Below, in pieces: positions 41,485-50,053 of a DNA stretch of 64,000 nucleotides. A program made the position numbers and the translations under genes. The stretch's first letter is position 1; each line of letters opens with the position of its first letter. The stretch comes from CAIUGU01 sp040080215 (GTDB lineage: Bacteria > Pseudomonadota > Gammaproteobacteria > Steroidobacterales > Steroidobacteraceae): the NCBI GenBank assembly GCA_040080215.1, contig JBEBIT010000014.1, forward strand, positions 1 to 64,000, in the 5' to 3' direction. A model generated the notes under the pieces. That model had not been told where the DNA came from. It did no database searches and saw nothing but the letters and a program-made list of their open reading frames with translations.

Positions 41485-43905
41485 TTAACGGCCGAGGGGT
41501 GCCTCTGACTCAACCGACGTCGTCAGGACGCCGTCGGCCCTCGGGGCAACAGTACGCATCATAAACGCATCGCTGGTCACAATGCCCATCACGATTGCAG
41601 AAAACCTGTTTTGCTGCGATGCAGCGGTGTGCAGGATGGTCCTGACGGCCGGCATGTCGTAGTAGTCGACCTCGCGACCGAGCGCAAAGCTCATCATCTT
41701 CTCGGTCAGCGCCCTGACGAACAGGTCCTGCTTGCCCAGCAGGAAACTCCGCAGACCGGCCACACCGCCCACTTCGGTGCCGTCGAACGCGACGTCGGTC
41801 GCATCGATCTTGAGGCCCTTGTCCTTGTCGCGCCACCGGCCCACCGCGTCGTAGTTCTCCAGGGAGAAGCCGATCGGGTCCATGACCTTGTGGCAGGCAG
41901 AACAGACGGGATCGGCACGGTGCGCCGACAGTTGCTCGCGCAGCGTCTTGGGCTCACCACCGGCACTTGCCTCGAGCGCGGGCACATTGGGCGGTGGGGC
42001 CGGCGGAGGGCTGGCCAACAGGTTGGTCAGCACCCACTTGCCGCGCTGGACCGCCGATGTCCGTGTCGCGACCGACGTCAGGGTCAGGAAACTGCCCTGC
42101 CCCAGCAGGCCGCGACGAGCCTCGTCCGTGATCTGGACGCGGCGGAACCGGTTGCCGTAGACGCCGGGGATGCCGTAGTGACGAGCCAGCCGCTCGTTGA
42201 CGAACGTGTAGTCGGCGTTCAGCAGGTCGACCACGTTGCGGTCTTCCTTGATGACGCTCTCCACGAGCATCTCCGTCTCCTGGATGAAGCCTTCGCGCAG
42301 GTTGTTGTCGAAGTCCGGGAACAGTGCCGGATCAGGCACCACGCTTTGCAGGTTGCGCAGCGTCAGCCACTGGGACGCAAAATTGGTCACCAGCGTCTTC
42401 GACTTCGGATCCGCCAGCATGCGCTTGACCTGCGCCTCAAGGACTTTCGGGTTCTTGAGCCTGCCCTTGCTCGCGACCGTGATGAGCTCTTCATCGGGCA
42501 CCGTGCTCCACAGGAAGAACGACAGACGCGACGCGAGTTCGAGATCGGTGATGCGATAGGGGGTGCCGGGCTTGAGTCCGGGCGGATCCGCCTCGGCGCG
42601 GAACAGGAACTCGGGACCCGAGATGACGCGGCGGACCGCGATCTCGATGCCGTTGTCGAACGAGCCCGACTCGCGCCCGAGCTTGTAGAACGACATGAGC
42701 TCGGCAATCTCGGACTTCTCGATCGGCCGGCGCCATGCTCGACGCGACAGGCCGGAGAGGATCTCCGTCGCGCACGCCTCCTCCTTCGCCGCCGATGCCG
42801 GGCGGCAAGCGAAGATCTTCTGCCGGCTTGGCGTAGGGCCCGCGCCTGCAGCGTTATAGGGACCGACGATGTTGACCTTGTCGAGGTGGGGCGTGCCCTT
42901 GTCCTCGTTGCTGTCGATGAGCGTGCGCTGGTACTGCTGCCATACCTCGGCGGACTGCACGAGCGGCTTGCGCAGGAACGTCACGGTGATCCGGTGCGGC
43001 CCGGCCTTTACCGGCACGCGCACGGACAGGCGGCCATCAACCTCGTCGGCAGTCGCATAGGCGTTAGCGTGCGACTTCACGTTGTCCTCGTGGCCGCCGA
43101 AATTGGCCACGTGGATTCGCTGCTTGTCGATGGTGATCTCGAGCGTGTTCGGTGTCTCGAGTCCCCGCACCATCGCGAGGATGCCGCGATACAGCTTGGG
43201 CTCGAACAGGTATTCGCCATCGAGCGGAAAGTAGTGGTCGATGACCAGGCCGCCCATGGTACCGAGCGGTGCGCCTTCGATTGCCGAGTCCTGCGACTGG
43301 TCCGCCTTCGCGCGATAGGTGGAAAAAACCGGGCGAATCGCGGGATCGCCGATGGCCATCGCCGCCACCTTGGCGGACGCGGACAGGTAGCCCTCGAGCA
43401 GCGCCGGCGTGATGGTCAGCACCTGTGCCATGTTGTCGAACCCGCCTGACGAATCGTCCGGGGGAATCAGGCCGGCCGGATCGATCGCAAGCCCGAGCAC
43501 GTCCCGGATGGCATTGGCGTATTCGGTACGATTGAGGCGGTGCAGGATGGGCGCGCCCGTGTTCGGCTTCGCCTTCGCTGTCGAGTCGAGGTCCGACTCG
43601 AGCGATACCACGAACTTCTGCACCTGCTTCCGATCAGGCTGGTCCACGTCGCGCGGCGGCATCGAGCCGAGGCGCAGCTTGCGGGCGATCCCTTCCCACG
43701 TCTTTGCATCAGCGTGCAGGTCGTCGAGATTCAGCGACTCGAACGAGGTCTTGCCCTTGAACTCGATGTCGTTGTGACACCGCACGCAATACTTGTCGAG
43801 CATGTCCCAGCGTTCGTTCTTCTCCGCAGCCTGGGCGCCAGGCGCGACTGCCCAGCCGGCCAGCAACAGCGCGGCCGAGGCGGTTCCGACAGTCAACTTG
43901 CTCAT
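41485..43905 (-). CDS. Exported DUF1592-type multi-domain cytochrome (DUF1587/1592/1588/1585 architecture)
   Basis: 806 residues with a signal peptide ending GAQA. A c-type haem site CVRCH lies at residues 40-44, and a second CXXCH (CSACH in VCSACHKVMDP) in the C-terminal third. The order DUF1587 (LHRLNRTEYANAIRDVLGL), DUF1595, DUF1592 (ITDLELASRLSFFLWSTVPD), DUF1588 (GLLGQGSFLTLTSVATRTSA) and DUF1585 is the planctomycete PSCyt arrangement. It starts 3 bp after the ankyrin gene stop and ends 78 bp before the DUF1552 start. Confidence 0.87.
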   Translation of the reverse strand: MSKLTVGTASAALLLAGWAVAPGAQAAEKNERWDMLDKYCVRCHNDIEFKGKTSFESLNLDDLHADAKTWEGIARKLRLGSMPPRDVDQPDRKQVQKFVVSLESDLDSTAKAKPNTGAPILHRLNRTEYANAIRDVLGLAIDPAGLIPPDDSSGGFDNMAQVLTITPALLEGYLSASAKVAAMAIGDPAIRPVFSTYRAKADQSQDSAIEGAPLGTMGGLVIDHYFPLDGEYLFEPKLYRGILAMVRGLETPNTLEITIDKQRIHVANFGGHEDNVKSHANAYATADEVDGRLSVRVPVKAGPHRITVTFLRKPLVQSAEVWQQYQRTLIDSNEDKGTPHLDKVNIVGPYNAAGAGPTPSRQKIFACRPASAAKEEACATEILSGLSRRAWRRPIEKSEIAELMSFYKLGRESGSFDNGIEIAVRRVISGPEFLFRAEADPPGLKPGTPYRITDLELASRLSFFLWSTVPDEELITVASKGRLKNPKVLEAQVKRMLADPKSKTLVTNFASQWLTLRNLQSVVPDPALFPDFDNNLREGFIQETEMLVESVIKEDRNVVDLLNADYTFVNERLARHYGIPGVYGNRFRRVQITDEARRGLLGQGSFLTLTSVATRTSAVQRGKWVLTNLLASPPPAPPPNVPALEASAGGEPKTLREQLSAHRADPVCSACHKVMDPIGFSLENYDAVGRWRDKDKGLKIDATDVAFDGTEVGGVAGLRSFLLGKQDLFVRALTEKMMSFALGREVDYYDMPAVRTILHTAASQQNRFSAIVMGIVTSDAFMMRTVAPRADGVLTTSVESEAPLGR

Positions 43906-43908
43906 CGC

Positions 43909-45519
43909 TTAGTCCCGGAGAATGATGGCGGTGACAGGCTTCTTGGGCCCTGTCTGCGCATTGTCTGCAACCTTGGCGGCCGGCTTGGCCTCGCCGGCAA
44001 CGGCTGGCCGCGCGTACGGCACTTCCTTGATGTTGTTGGCCGCCATGAGCTTGCCCAGCAACGTCACGGTGCTTTGCTGGAACGGCGGAGCGTCGCGAGG
44101 ATCGGTGGACAGCTGGGTCCCTTCCGGCGGGACGATCGGCACGGCTCGCGCAACGTCGAGTGCCATGCGATTGCTCGTGTCCTTTTGGTCCAGCTTCGCG
44201 CCGTGACCGACGAGGAACTCGACAACGGTGTCCTCGCCCTGGCCCGCCATCGCGTGCAGGGTGGTGATGCCGGTCTTGTCGCCCGCGTTGATCTTCGCGC
44301 CGTTGTCGAGCAGCAGCGTGGCCGCTTCGACGCGCTTCACAGCCGGCTTCATGTTCATGGCCGTTGCGCCCGCCATCGCGGGCCGCTTGGTGGTCCTGCC
44401 CACCGAGACCATGAGGGGCGTCCAGCCCTTGTCGGTTTGGTGGTTGACGTCCGCACCCTTGGCAATCATCAACTTCATCAATTCGATGTCCTGCGCACCG
44501 GCGGCCAGGTACAGCGCCGTTTCAGACGGCGAGACGCCGGCCGGGCTGCCCGCCTCGAATGCGTCCTTCTTGGGCAAGCCCACGGACGCCAGGGAGTCCG
44601 CCTTGGCACCCTTGGCAAACAGCAGGTTGATCAGTTCGAGCGTGGTCGTCGCATTCTCGCGGTTGTTGGCAGCGCGCATCATCGGCGTCGTGCGGTATTT
44701 CACGGCCTCGACAAGCCCGCCTTCGTTCGGGTCGGCGCCGGCTTCGAGCATGAGCTTCGCGAGATCGAGATGGCCGTTGCTGACCGCAACCCGGAGCGGG
44801 CTGATGCCCTGGGGATCCTTGAGGTTGGGATCGGCGCCGGCCGCAAGCAGCGCCTTGCCGGCCTCGACAGCGTTCTGCCGCGCAGCCTGCAGAAGGGGAG
44901 TCAGGCCACCCGCCGGCAACTGCGACTGCACGCCGCCGTGCTTGATGCCCTTCCAGTCGAAGGCGACGGCCTTGGCGTTCAGGTCGGCGCCCGCCTTTGC
45001 AAGCAGATCCACGACGTCAGCGTTGTTCTCTCCGGCGGCCCACATCAGGGCTGTCTCGCCGTGCCATGCATCGCGGGCATCGACTGCCGCACCACGCGCC
45101 AGCAACAGCTTCACGACGGAAGCGCTACCCGTGCGGGACGCGATCATCAGGGGGGTATCGCCCTCGGGCAGTGCGGCATTGGCATCCGCACCGGCCGCGA
45201 GCAGGCGCTCCACGATCGCGGCGTTGCCATTTTGCGCAGCCTCGGCCAGGGGTGTGATGCCATAGCGGTTCTTCGCGTTGGCGTTGGCCCCTTTCTCAAG
45301 CAGGGCCGAGACGGTGGCCGCATTGTCGAAGTGCGTGGCCCACAGCAGCGCGGTCGAGCCGTCCGCCTGGGCGGCGTTGACGTCGACTCCGGGTTTGAGC
45401 AGGCCGGCAATGGCGGACCAATTCTGCTGCTCTGCCGCGTCCGCGAGGGGAGCGCTGTCGGCGTGCGCGACGAGCGACGCCATCATGAGTACGACAATTC
45501 CGGTCAAGCGTGACTGCAT
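43909..45519 (-). CDS. Exported ankyrin-repeat protein
   Basis: 536 residues. A signal peptide (MQSRLTGIVVLMMASLVAHA) precedes about ten ankyrin repeats, with typical units such as GNAAIVERLLAAGADANA and GDTPLMIASRTGS. The region at 300-350 is less regular. It is the first gene of the ankyrin-DUF1592-DUF1552 operon, with a 3-bp gap to the next, so the repeats probably bind a partner protein of that operon in the periplasm. No enzymatic domain seen. Confidence 0.85.
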   Translation of the reverse strand: MQSRLTGIVVLMMASLVAHADSAPLADAAEQQNWSAIAGLLKPGVDVNAAQADGSTALLWATHFDNAATVSALLEKGANANAKNRYGITPLAEAAQNGNAAIVERLLAAGADANAALPEGDTPLMIASRTGSASVVKLLLARGAAVDARDAWHGETALMWAAGENNADVVDLLAKAGADLNAKAVAFDWKGIKHGGVQSQLPAGGLTPLLQAARQNAVEAGKALLAAGADPNLKDPQGISPLRVAVSNGHLDLAKLMLEAGADPNEGGLVEAVKYRTTPMMRAANNRENATTTLELINLLFAKGAKADSLASVGLPKKDAFEAGSPAGVSPSETALYLAAGAQDIELMKLMIAKGADVNHQTDKGWTPLMVSVGRTTKRPAMAGATAMNMKPAVKRVEAATLLLDNGAKINAGDKTGITTLHAMAGQGEDTVVEFLVGHGAKLDQKDTSNRMALDVARAVPIVPPEGTQLSTDPRDAPPFQQSTVTLLGKLMAANNIKEVPYARPAVAGEAKPAAKVADNAQTGPKKPVTAIILRD

Positions 45520-45745
45520 GACAACCCCCCGGCCGCCTATTGAAATTCCAACATGCGTGAATGTGCGGGCGCAGGGCGTCGCGAGTCAAGAGCCGGGTGG
45601 AGCGACTTACCCGCGCTCCGCAACGGAGATCTACCTAATGGGTCAGCGAATACGTCAGCCGGATGCACGCGCCGCATTGCAGCATCGGAGTGCCACCGAA
45701 CCGTGTCGGCCCTGCCTGTCGGTCGGCAGGTCGCCAAGGGGGAAC

Positions 45746-46219
45746 CTAACTGCCGATTGCACAGTCTCCAAAGTAGGTTTCGGGACGGGAAGTGAACCCC
45801 GGGACGGTAGCAGGCGTGTATTCATGGCGGGTATGGATCGCCATCATGCGGCCGTCGGCGGTCTCCCGGGCCATCACGGTGGTGACGTAAAGCGGTCCGG
45901 AGCTGAACATCTGCATGAGATGCAGGTAGCCGTTCGAGAAGCGGACAGCGACGTAGAAGTCGCCGAATTGGCTGTTCGCGTCGGCGGTGCCTTCATCCAC
46001 GTTCACCTTGCCGAACGTGAGCTTGAGTTCCTTGGACAGCACTTCGGTCTTGGGGACGCCGTTCTCCCAGCTGCTCGCGGCCACCGTGGTGAACCGGCAT
46101 TCCAGGCTGGTGGCAGCGGCGAGCCGCTCGTAGATCGTCTGCGGCGCCGTGGCGCCCTCGGAACGGCCGATGCTCAAGCTGGCGAACGCGATGACGAGGG
46201 TCAGGGGTAGTGTTTTCAT
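45746..46219 (-). CDS. Hypothetical exported protein
   Basis: 157 residues with a signal peptide ending near GRSEGA. The mature part has two Cys (ECRFTTVAA and YFGDCAIG) that could form a disulphide, and a beta-rich pattern (ELKLTFGKVNVDEG, YVAVRFSNGYLHLM, LYVTTVMARE). No family recognised. It is divergent from the FMN-binding protein gene. Confidence 0.55.
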   Translation of the reverse strand: MKTLPLTLVIAFASLSIGRSEGATAPQTIYERLAAATSLECRFTTVAASSWENGVPKTEVLSKELKLTFGKVNVDEGTADANSQFGDFYVAVRFSNGYLHLMQMFSSGPLYVTTVMARETADGRMMAIHTRHEYTPATVPGFTSRPETYFGDCAIGS

Positions 46220-46331
46220 GGCGGGATTATAAGCATGTTTTGCGCCGCCGACGGAGAGGGTGCGGCCACGGTTGACCGGCGAACGGCACGGCCCTCATCA
46301 TGCGCGCTCTTTCGTTAAGGGGTATTCAGTC

Positions 46332-46862
46332 TTGCGCACCGCATTCATTGCCGCCTTGATCTTCCTCTGCGTCCCCCTCGCGATGGGCCAGGCCCAGCCT
46401 CCCATGGACCCCGTCGTCAAGTCGCAGCTCAAGGTCATCTTCTCGGATGCAGCCACCTTCTCCAACAAGCAAGGCAGTCCGGCGCACTACAAGGTGTATG
46501 CCGCCGCCCCGAAGGGCGAGGAGCCGAAGCTGCTGGGCCTCGCCTGGTGGACCACCGAACTCGAACCGCTGGAGCGCGGCTTCGACGGCCCGATCAAGAT
46601 GCTGGTCGGCATGGACACCACGGGCATCCTGAAGGGCGTCGTCGTGACCGAGCATCGCGAGCCCTACGGGGATTTCTCGGTGGATACGCCCGGGTTCGCC
46701 GCGCAGTTCAAGGGCAAGAACATCCGCGACCCCTTCAAGGTAGGCATGGACATCGACGCCATTTCGCGCGCGACGATCAGCGTGACGTCGGCCAGCCGCG
46801 CCGTTCGCAACAGCGCCCGCCGCATTGCGCGCGAGCTGCTTGCGCCGCCCGAAAAGAAGTAA
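46332..46862 (+). CDS. Exported FMN-binding-domain protein, likely covalently flavinylated
   Basis: 176 residues from TTG at 46332 (AAGGGG upstream; no in-frame ATG gives a signal peptide). Signal peptide ends at about residue 20. The FMN-binding domain includes GFDGPIKMLVGMDTTGILKG and VGMDIDAISRATIS, where T148 in SRAT corresponds to the Thr to which ApbE attaches FMN (SGAT in RnfG/NqrC). It lies 3 bp before the polyferredoxin gene and near apbE. It would carry electrons between a quinol or ferredoxin and a periplasmic acceptor. Confidence 0.82.
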   Translation: MRTAFIAALIFLCVPLAMGQAQPPMDPVVKSQLKVIFSDAATFSNKQGSPAHYKVYAAAPKGEEPKLLGLAWWTTELEPLERGFDGPIKMLVGMDTTGILKGVVVTEHREPYGDFSVDTPGFAAQFKGKNIRDPFKVGMDIDAISRATISVTSASRAVRNSARRIARELLAPPEKK

Positions 46863-46865
46863 GCC

Positions 46866-47918
46866 ATGACCCTGGCCGGCGTGCTGCACCGGGGTCTCGC
46901 CCTGGTCGTGATGTTGATGTTGTTCGCGGCGACGTCCGGTCATTCTGCCTATGCGCAGACAGAACCCGCAGCCGAAGCCGCAGCGGCGGCCCCAGCCGAC
47001 GGCTGGGACTTCGAAGAGGTCGAAGAAGCGGAGCCGACCCTCGCGCAACTCGCGAAGGAGCAGGCGCTCGACATCGCGCTGTTCGCCGCGTTTGCGACGC
47101 TCGCGATGGTCAGCTTCTTCCGCAAGAGCATCCCGCTCAAGTACGTCACGCTGGTCGCATCCGTGGCGTACATGGGCTTCTACAAGAGCCAGCTGATTTC
47201 GGTCGTCAATATCTTTGGCGTGCTGGTCGGCAACCTGCCGATCTTCTCGCACAGCATGGCCTGGTATGCGTTCGCGGTCTTCACGGCCGTCACGACCGTG
47301 TTGTGGGGACGCCTGTATTGCGGCCGCATCTGCGCGTACGGCGCCTTCACGCAGCTGATGGATGCCGTCCTGCCGGCCCGCTTGAGGATAGACATTCCGC
47401 CGGCCATCGAACGTCGTGCCGGCTACATCAAGTACGGAATCCTGTTCGGCGCCATCGGCGTGTTCTTCGCCACCGGCGAAATCGCCTTTTATCGCTACAT
47501 CGAGCCGTTCTGGATGTTCACGTTCGAGGCCTCAACGGTACTGTGGGTCGGGCTCGGAGTGCTGCTTGTCGCGACGGTGTTCGTCCGGAACCTCTACTGC
47601 CGCTTCCTGTGCCCGCTGGGTGCAGCGCTCGGCCTCGTCTCGCAGATCACCACGGTGTTCAGGATCAAGCGCTGGTCCGAGTGCAGCTCCTGCAAGCTGT
47701 GCGAGAAGACCTGCGAGTGGGGAGCGATCCGCAAGCGGATGATCATCAAGTCGGAGTGCGTGCGCTGCGACGACTGCGAGATCCTTTACGACAACAAGGC
47801 CAAGTGCCCGCACTGGCTCTTGATCGCCAAGAAGGCGAGGCTCATGGCCCGTCAGCAGGTGGCGAAATTAATGTCAGGCGATCCTTCAGGCCCGACGACA
47901 CCCGCACCTCGTTCCTAG
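46866..47918 (+). CDS. Membrane polyferredoxin, NosR/NapH C-terminal type
   Basis: 350 residues. A signal-like N-terminus and an acidic stretch are followed by about five membrane helices carrying YCGRICAYGAF and YCRFLCPLGAA (CxxxC loops of the NosR/NapH family). Two 4Fe-4S clusters follow: SSCKLCEKTCEWGAI and CVRCDDCEILYDNKAKC. It lacks the periplasmic FMN domain that NosR has fused; here that domain is the separate upstream gene. It passes electrons across the inner membrane. The 3' end overlaps the convergent apbE by 77 bp. Confidence 0.85.
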   Translation: MTLAGVLHRGLALVVMLMLFAATSGHSAYAQTEPAAEAAAAAPADGWDFEEVEEAEPTLAQLAKEQALDIALFAAFATLAMVSFFRKSIPLKYVTLVASVAYMGFYKSQLISVVNIFGVLVGNLPIFSHSMAWYAFAVFTAVTTVLWGRLYCGRICAYGAFTQLMDAVLPARLRIDIPPAIERRAGYIKYGILFGAIGVFFATGEIAFYRYIEPFWMFTFEASTVLWVGLGVLLVATVFVRNLYCRFLCPLGAALGLVSQITTVFRIKRWSECSSCKLCEKTCEWGAIRKRMIIKSECVRCDDCEILYDNKAKCPHWLLIAKKARLMARQQVAKLMSGDPSGPTTPAPRS

Positions 47919-48936
47919 CACCGACGATCACGCCTTCCACGTCGGGCAACTGCTCGATTAGGGCCATGCCGGCCTCGGGACCGAGGATGAAGACGGCAGT
48001 CGACAGCGCATCGGCGTCCACGGCGCGGCTCGTCACGATGGTGACGCTGCGGCTCGCCATCGCAGGCGTGCCCGAACCCGGATCGAGGATGTGGTGGTAG
48101 CGACGGCCGTCCTTCATGAAGAAGCGCTCGTAATCTCCGGACGTGCTGAACGTCGCGTTGGTCAGGTCAAGGACGGCAAAAGGCGTGTCCTCGGGTCCAC
48201 GCGGATCCTGGATGCCAAGACGCCACGCAGGCCTCTGCGGGTGGCCTCCCACGTACATGTCGCCGCCTGACTGAATCAGGAAGTTCTCGAACCCATGGCG
48301 GCGCAGGATCGCGACGGCGTGATCGACGGCGTAGCCCTTCCCGATGCCGCCGAGATGGACGCTCATCCCTGCGCGACGCAGCTCGGCAGTGCCTGCAACC
48401 GCATCAACCAGGAGGTCCTTCCACCCGATCAACGGCAACCTGGCGGCAATGGCAGCCGGATCCGGAATCACGTTGTCCTGGTCGTGATCGAAGCGCCACA
48501 GGCCTGAGAGCGGACCGAAGGTCACATCGAACTTGCCGCCGCTCAGCTCGCTGTAGTGCCGCGCTAGCCCAAGGACCTCGATGACTTCCGGGCTCAGCTT
48601 GACGGGCCCCTTGCCGGCGGCGGTATTGAGGCGAAGCACATCGCTCCCCTCCCGCCACACGCTCATGAGGTTTTCGAGTCGTTCGAATTCCTGGAACACC
48701 TCGGCAATGGCCGCTTCTGCCGCGGGTTCATCCGGGGTCCAGACGGTCACCGTCACCGACGAGCCCATCGCGATACGCGACTCGGTAACGGACGTGGGCG
48801 CAACAGATTCCGTCTCCGCAGACTTCCTGCCGCAGCCCATGAGCACCAGACACATCAACCCCGCAAGGCAAGCCGCCCCAATCGCAGAAGCTCGCTCGTG
48901 GCCGGCGCACCTCACGGTTCGTTCACCGGAACTCAA
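47842..48936 (-). CDS. apbE: FAD:protein FMN transferase, ApbE-type lipoprotein
   Basis: 364 residues. Lipobox LVLMGC gives Cys35. ApbE motifs present: GSSVTVTVW, FGPLSGLWRFDHD, SVHLGGIGKGYAVDHA (FAD binding), IQSGGDMYVGG and HHILDPGSGTPA, with VDADALSTAVFILG for the Mg site. It attaches FMN from FAD to a Thr of exported flavoproteins, most likely the protein at 46332. It starts with TTG at 48936, whose TTGA overlaps the HDOD stop, indicating translational coupling; the GTG at 48915 is an alternative. Confidence 0.88.
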   Translation of the reverse strand: MSSGERTVRCAGHERASAIGAACLAGLMCLVLMGCGRKSAETESVAPTSVTESRIAMGSSVTVTVWTPDEPAAEAAIAEVFQEFERLENLMSVWREGSDVLRLNTAAGKGPVKLSPEVIEVLGLARHYSELSGGKFDVTFGPLSGLWRFDHDQDNVIPDPAAIAARLPLIGWKDLLVDAVAGTAELRRAGMSVHLGGIGKGYAVDHAVAILRRHGFENFLIQSGGDMYVGGHPQRPAWRLGIQDPRGPEDTPFAVLDLTNATFSTSGDYERFFMKDGRRYHHILDPGSGTPAMASRSVTIVTSRAVDADALSTAVFILGPEAGMALIEQLPDVEGVIVGARNEVRVSSGLKDRLTLISPPADGP

Positions 48937-49823
48937 GCACCGTTGAGTGACTGCTGCAGCGCCTGCACGCGATCCGGCAACTCGGCGCCAATTGCTTCGA
49001 GGTCTTCGCCGGTGATACCGAGCAGCGCGAGCGCAGCCACGGACGGTGGTTCGGATGCGGGTTCATAGACGAAGCCCATGTCGGACGAACGACCCAAATG
49101 GTCGGCGATATGCACGAGCGCAGCAATCTCCGCATAGGCCTGCGGTGCATCGTCTGGATGATGGTGGTGCCGCGCGGCTGCAACCAGGTTGGCGGGCAGC
49201 TTCCATTCCTCGAAAATCACGGCCGCGCAGTGGTCATGCGTCACCTTCACCTGCAACGCCTCAACTACACTGGCAGGGCTCTCGGGCCGCAACTGCAATT
49301 GTTTCGAGAACTCATGCAGACCCGAGGGATCCACGCGCAATTGCACGAGGACTCCGTAGTCATGCAGGAGTCCGGCAATAAACGCTTCCGATGCCAGCTC
49401 GGGTTTGCGCAGTCTCGCCACCTCCGACGCCGCCGCCGCCACTGCAACGCTGTGCCTGAGCAAAGACGCGACGTCGATCTGCGGTGCGTCCTTTCCCTGG
49501 GGGACCGCGCGATCCAGGCATGCAGCTGCAGCTATACCGCGCACCGCGTTCAGCCCCAGCAGCATCAATGCACGATCAATGGTGCTGACCTTGCGAGTCA
49601 GCCCGTAGAACGCGGAATTCGCGACTCGCAGCACCCGCGCGGCCAATCCGGGCTCGCTGTCGATGGCTGCGGCGATTTCGGCAGAAGTAATCTTCGGATT
49701 GCAGAGCATCGCCAGCAGCCGGCGACCCGCCTGGGCACCGCCACCCAGCACTCCAAGGGCTGCAGCCGCCTTCAGGATGTCTGCCGTTTCAACGCGGGCT
49801 GGTGTCGTTTGCTGAGTGCTCAT
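48933..49823 (-). CDS. HDOD-domain protein
   Basis: 296 residues. The HDOD signature is clear: KITSAEIAAAIDSEPGLAAR and VANSAFYGLTRKVSTIDRAL, then AFIAGLLHDYGVLVQ and ARHHHHPDDAPQ with several His residues. HDOD proteins are non-catalytic HD relatives that act in signalling. It is co-translated with apbE through a TTGA overlap, so it may tune the flavinylation system; this is inference. The start at 49823 was chosen because the protein similarity begins there. Confidence 0.82.
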   Translation of the reverse strand: MSTQQTTPARVETADILKAAAALGVLGGGAQAGRRLLAMLCNPKITSAEIAAAIDSEPGLAARVLRVANSAFYGLTRKVSTIDRALMLLGLNAVRGIAAAACLDRAVPQGKDAPQIDVASLLRHSVAVAAAASEVARLRKPELASEAFIAGLLHDYGVLVQLRVDPSGLHEFSKQLQLRPESPASVVEALQVKVTHDHCAAVIFEEWKLPANLVAAARHHHHPDDAPQAYAEIAALVHIADHLGRSSDMGFVYEPASEPPSVAALALLGITGEDLEAIGAELPDRVQALQQSLNGA

Positions 49824-50053
49824 CGGGGAACGCGACAATGGGCGGTCGGGCGCACAAGGGGCGTGAAATCTATCACAGAACCTTCGCCCAAGACCCAAGT
49901 TGCCGCCGTCCCGGGCCGATACGTGTTTGATCGCACGCGCTTGTACTTCTTGCGGCCAACCGGGACGGATGGAAGCGCTGCCTCAAACTGGAATTCAACC
50001 GGGCCGCATCGCTGTGCGGCGGCTGCGCCATCGACCGTCCCAGAGCTCGCTTA

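Noticed and set aside
41611..43449. 612-codon open frame antisense to the DUF1592 cytochrome gene
   Set aside because: It has biased His/Arg/Asp-rich composition and no motif, and it mirrors the codon pattern of a well-supported gene in GC-rich DNA.
43540..45513. 657-codon open frame antisense to the ankyrin gene
   Set aside because: Composition and the repeating pattern are a reflection of the ankyrin repeats on the other strand; no start context or domain.
46332..47918. Complete NosR of a denitrification cluster
   Set aside because: FMN domain and polyferredoxin are separate genes, and no nosZ, nosD or nosL is present in the window.
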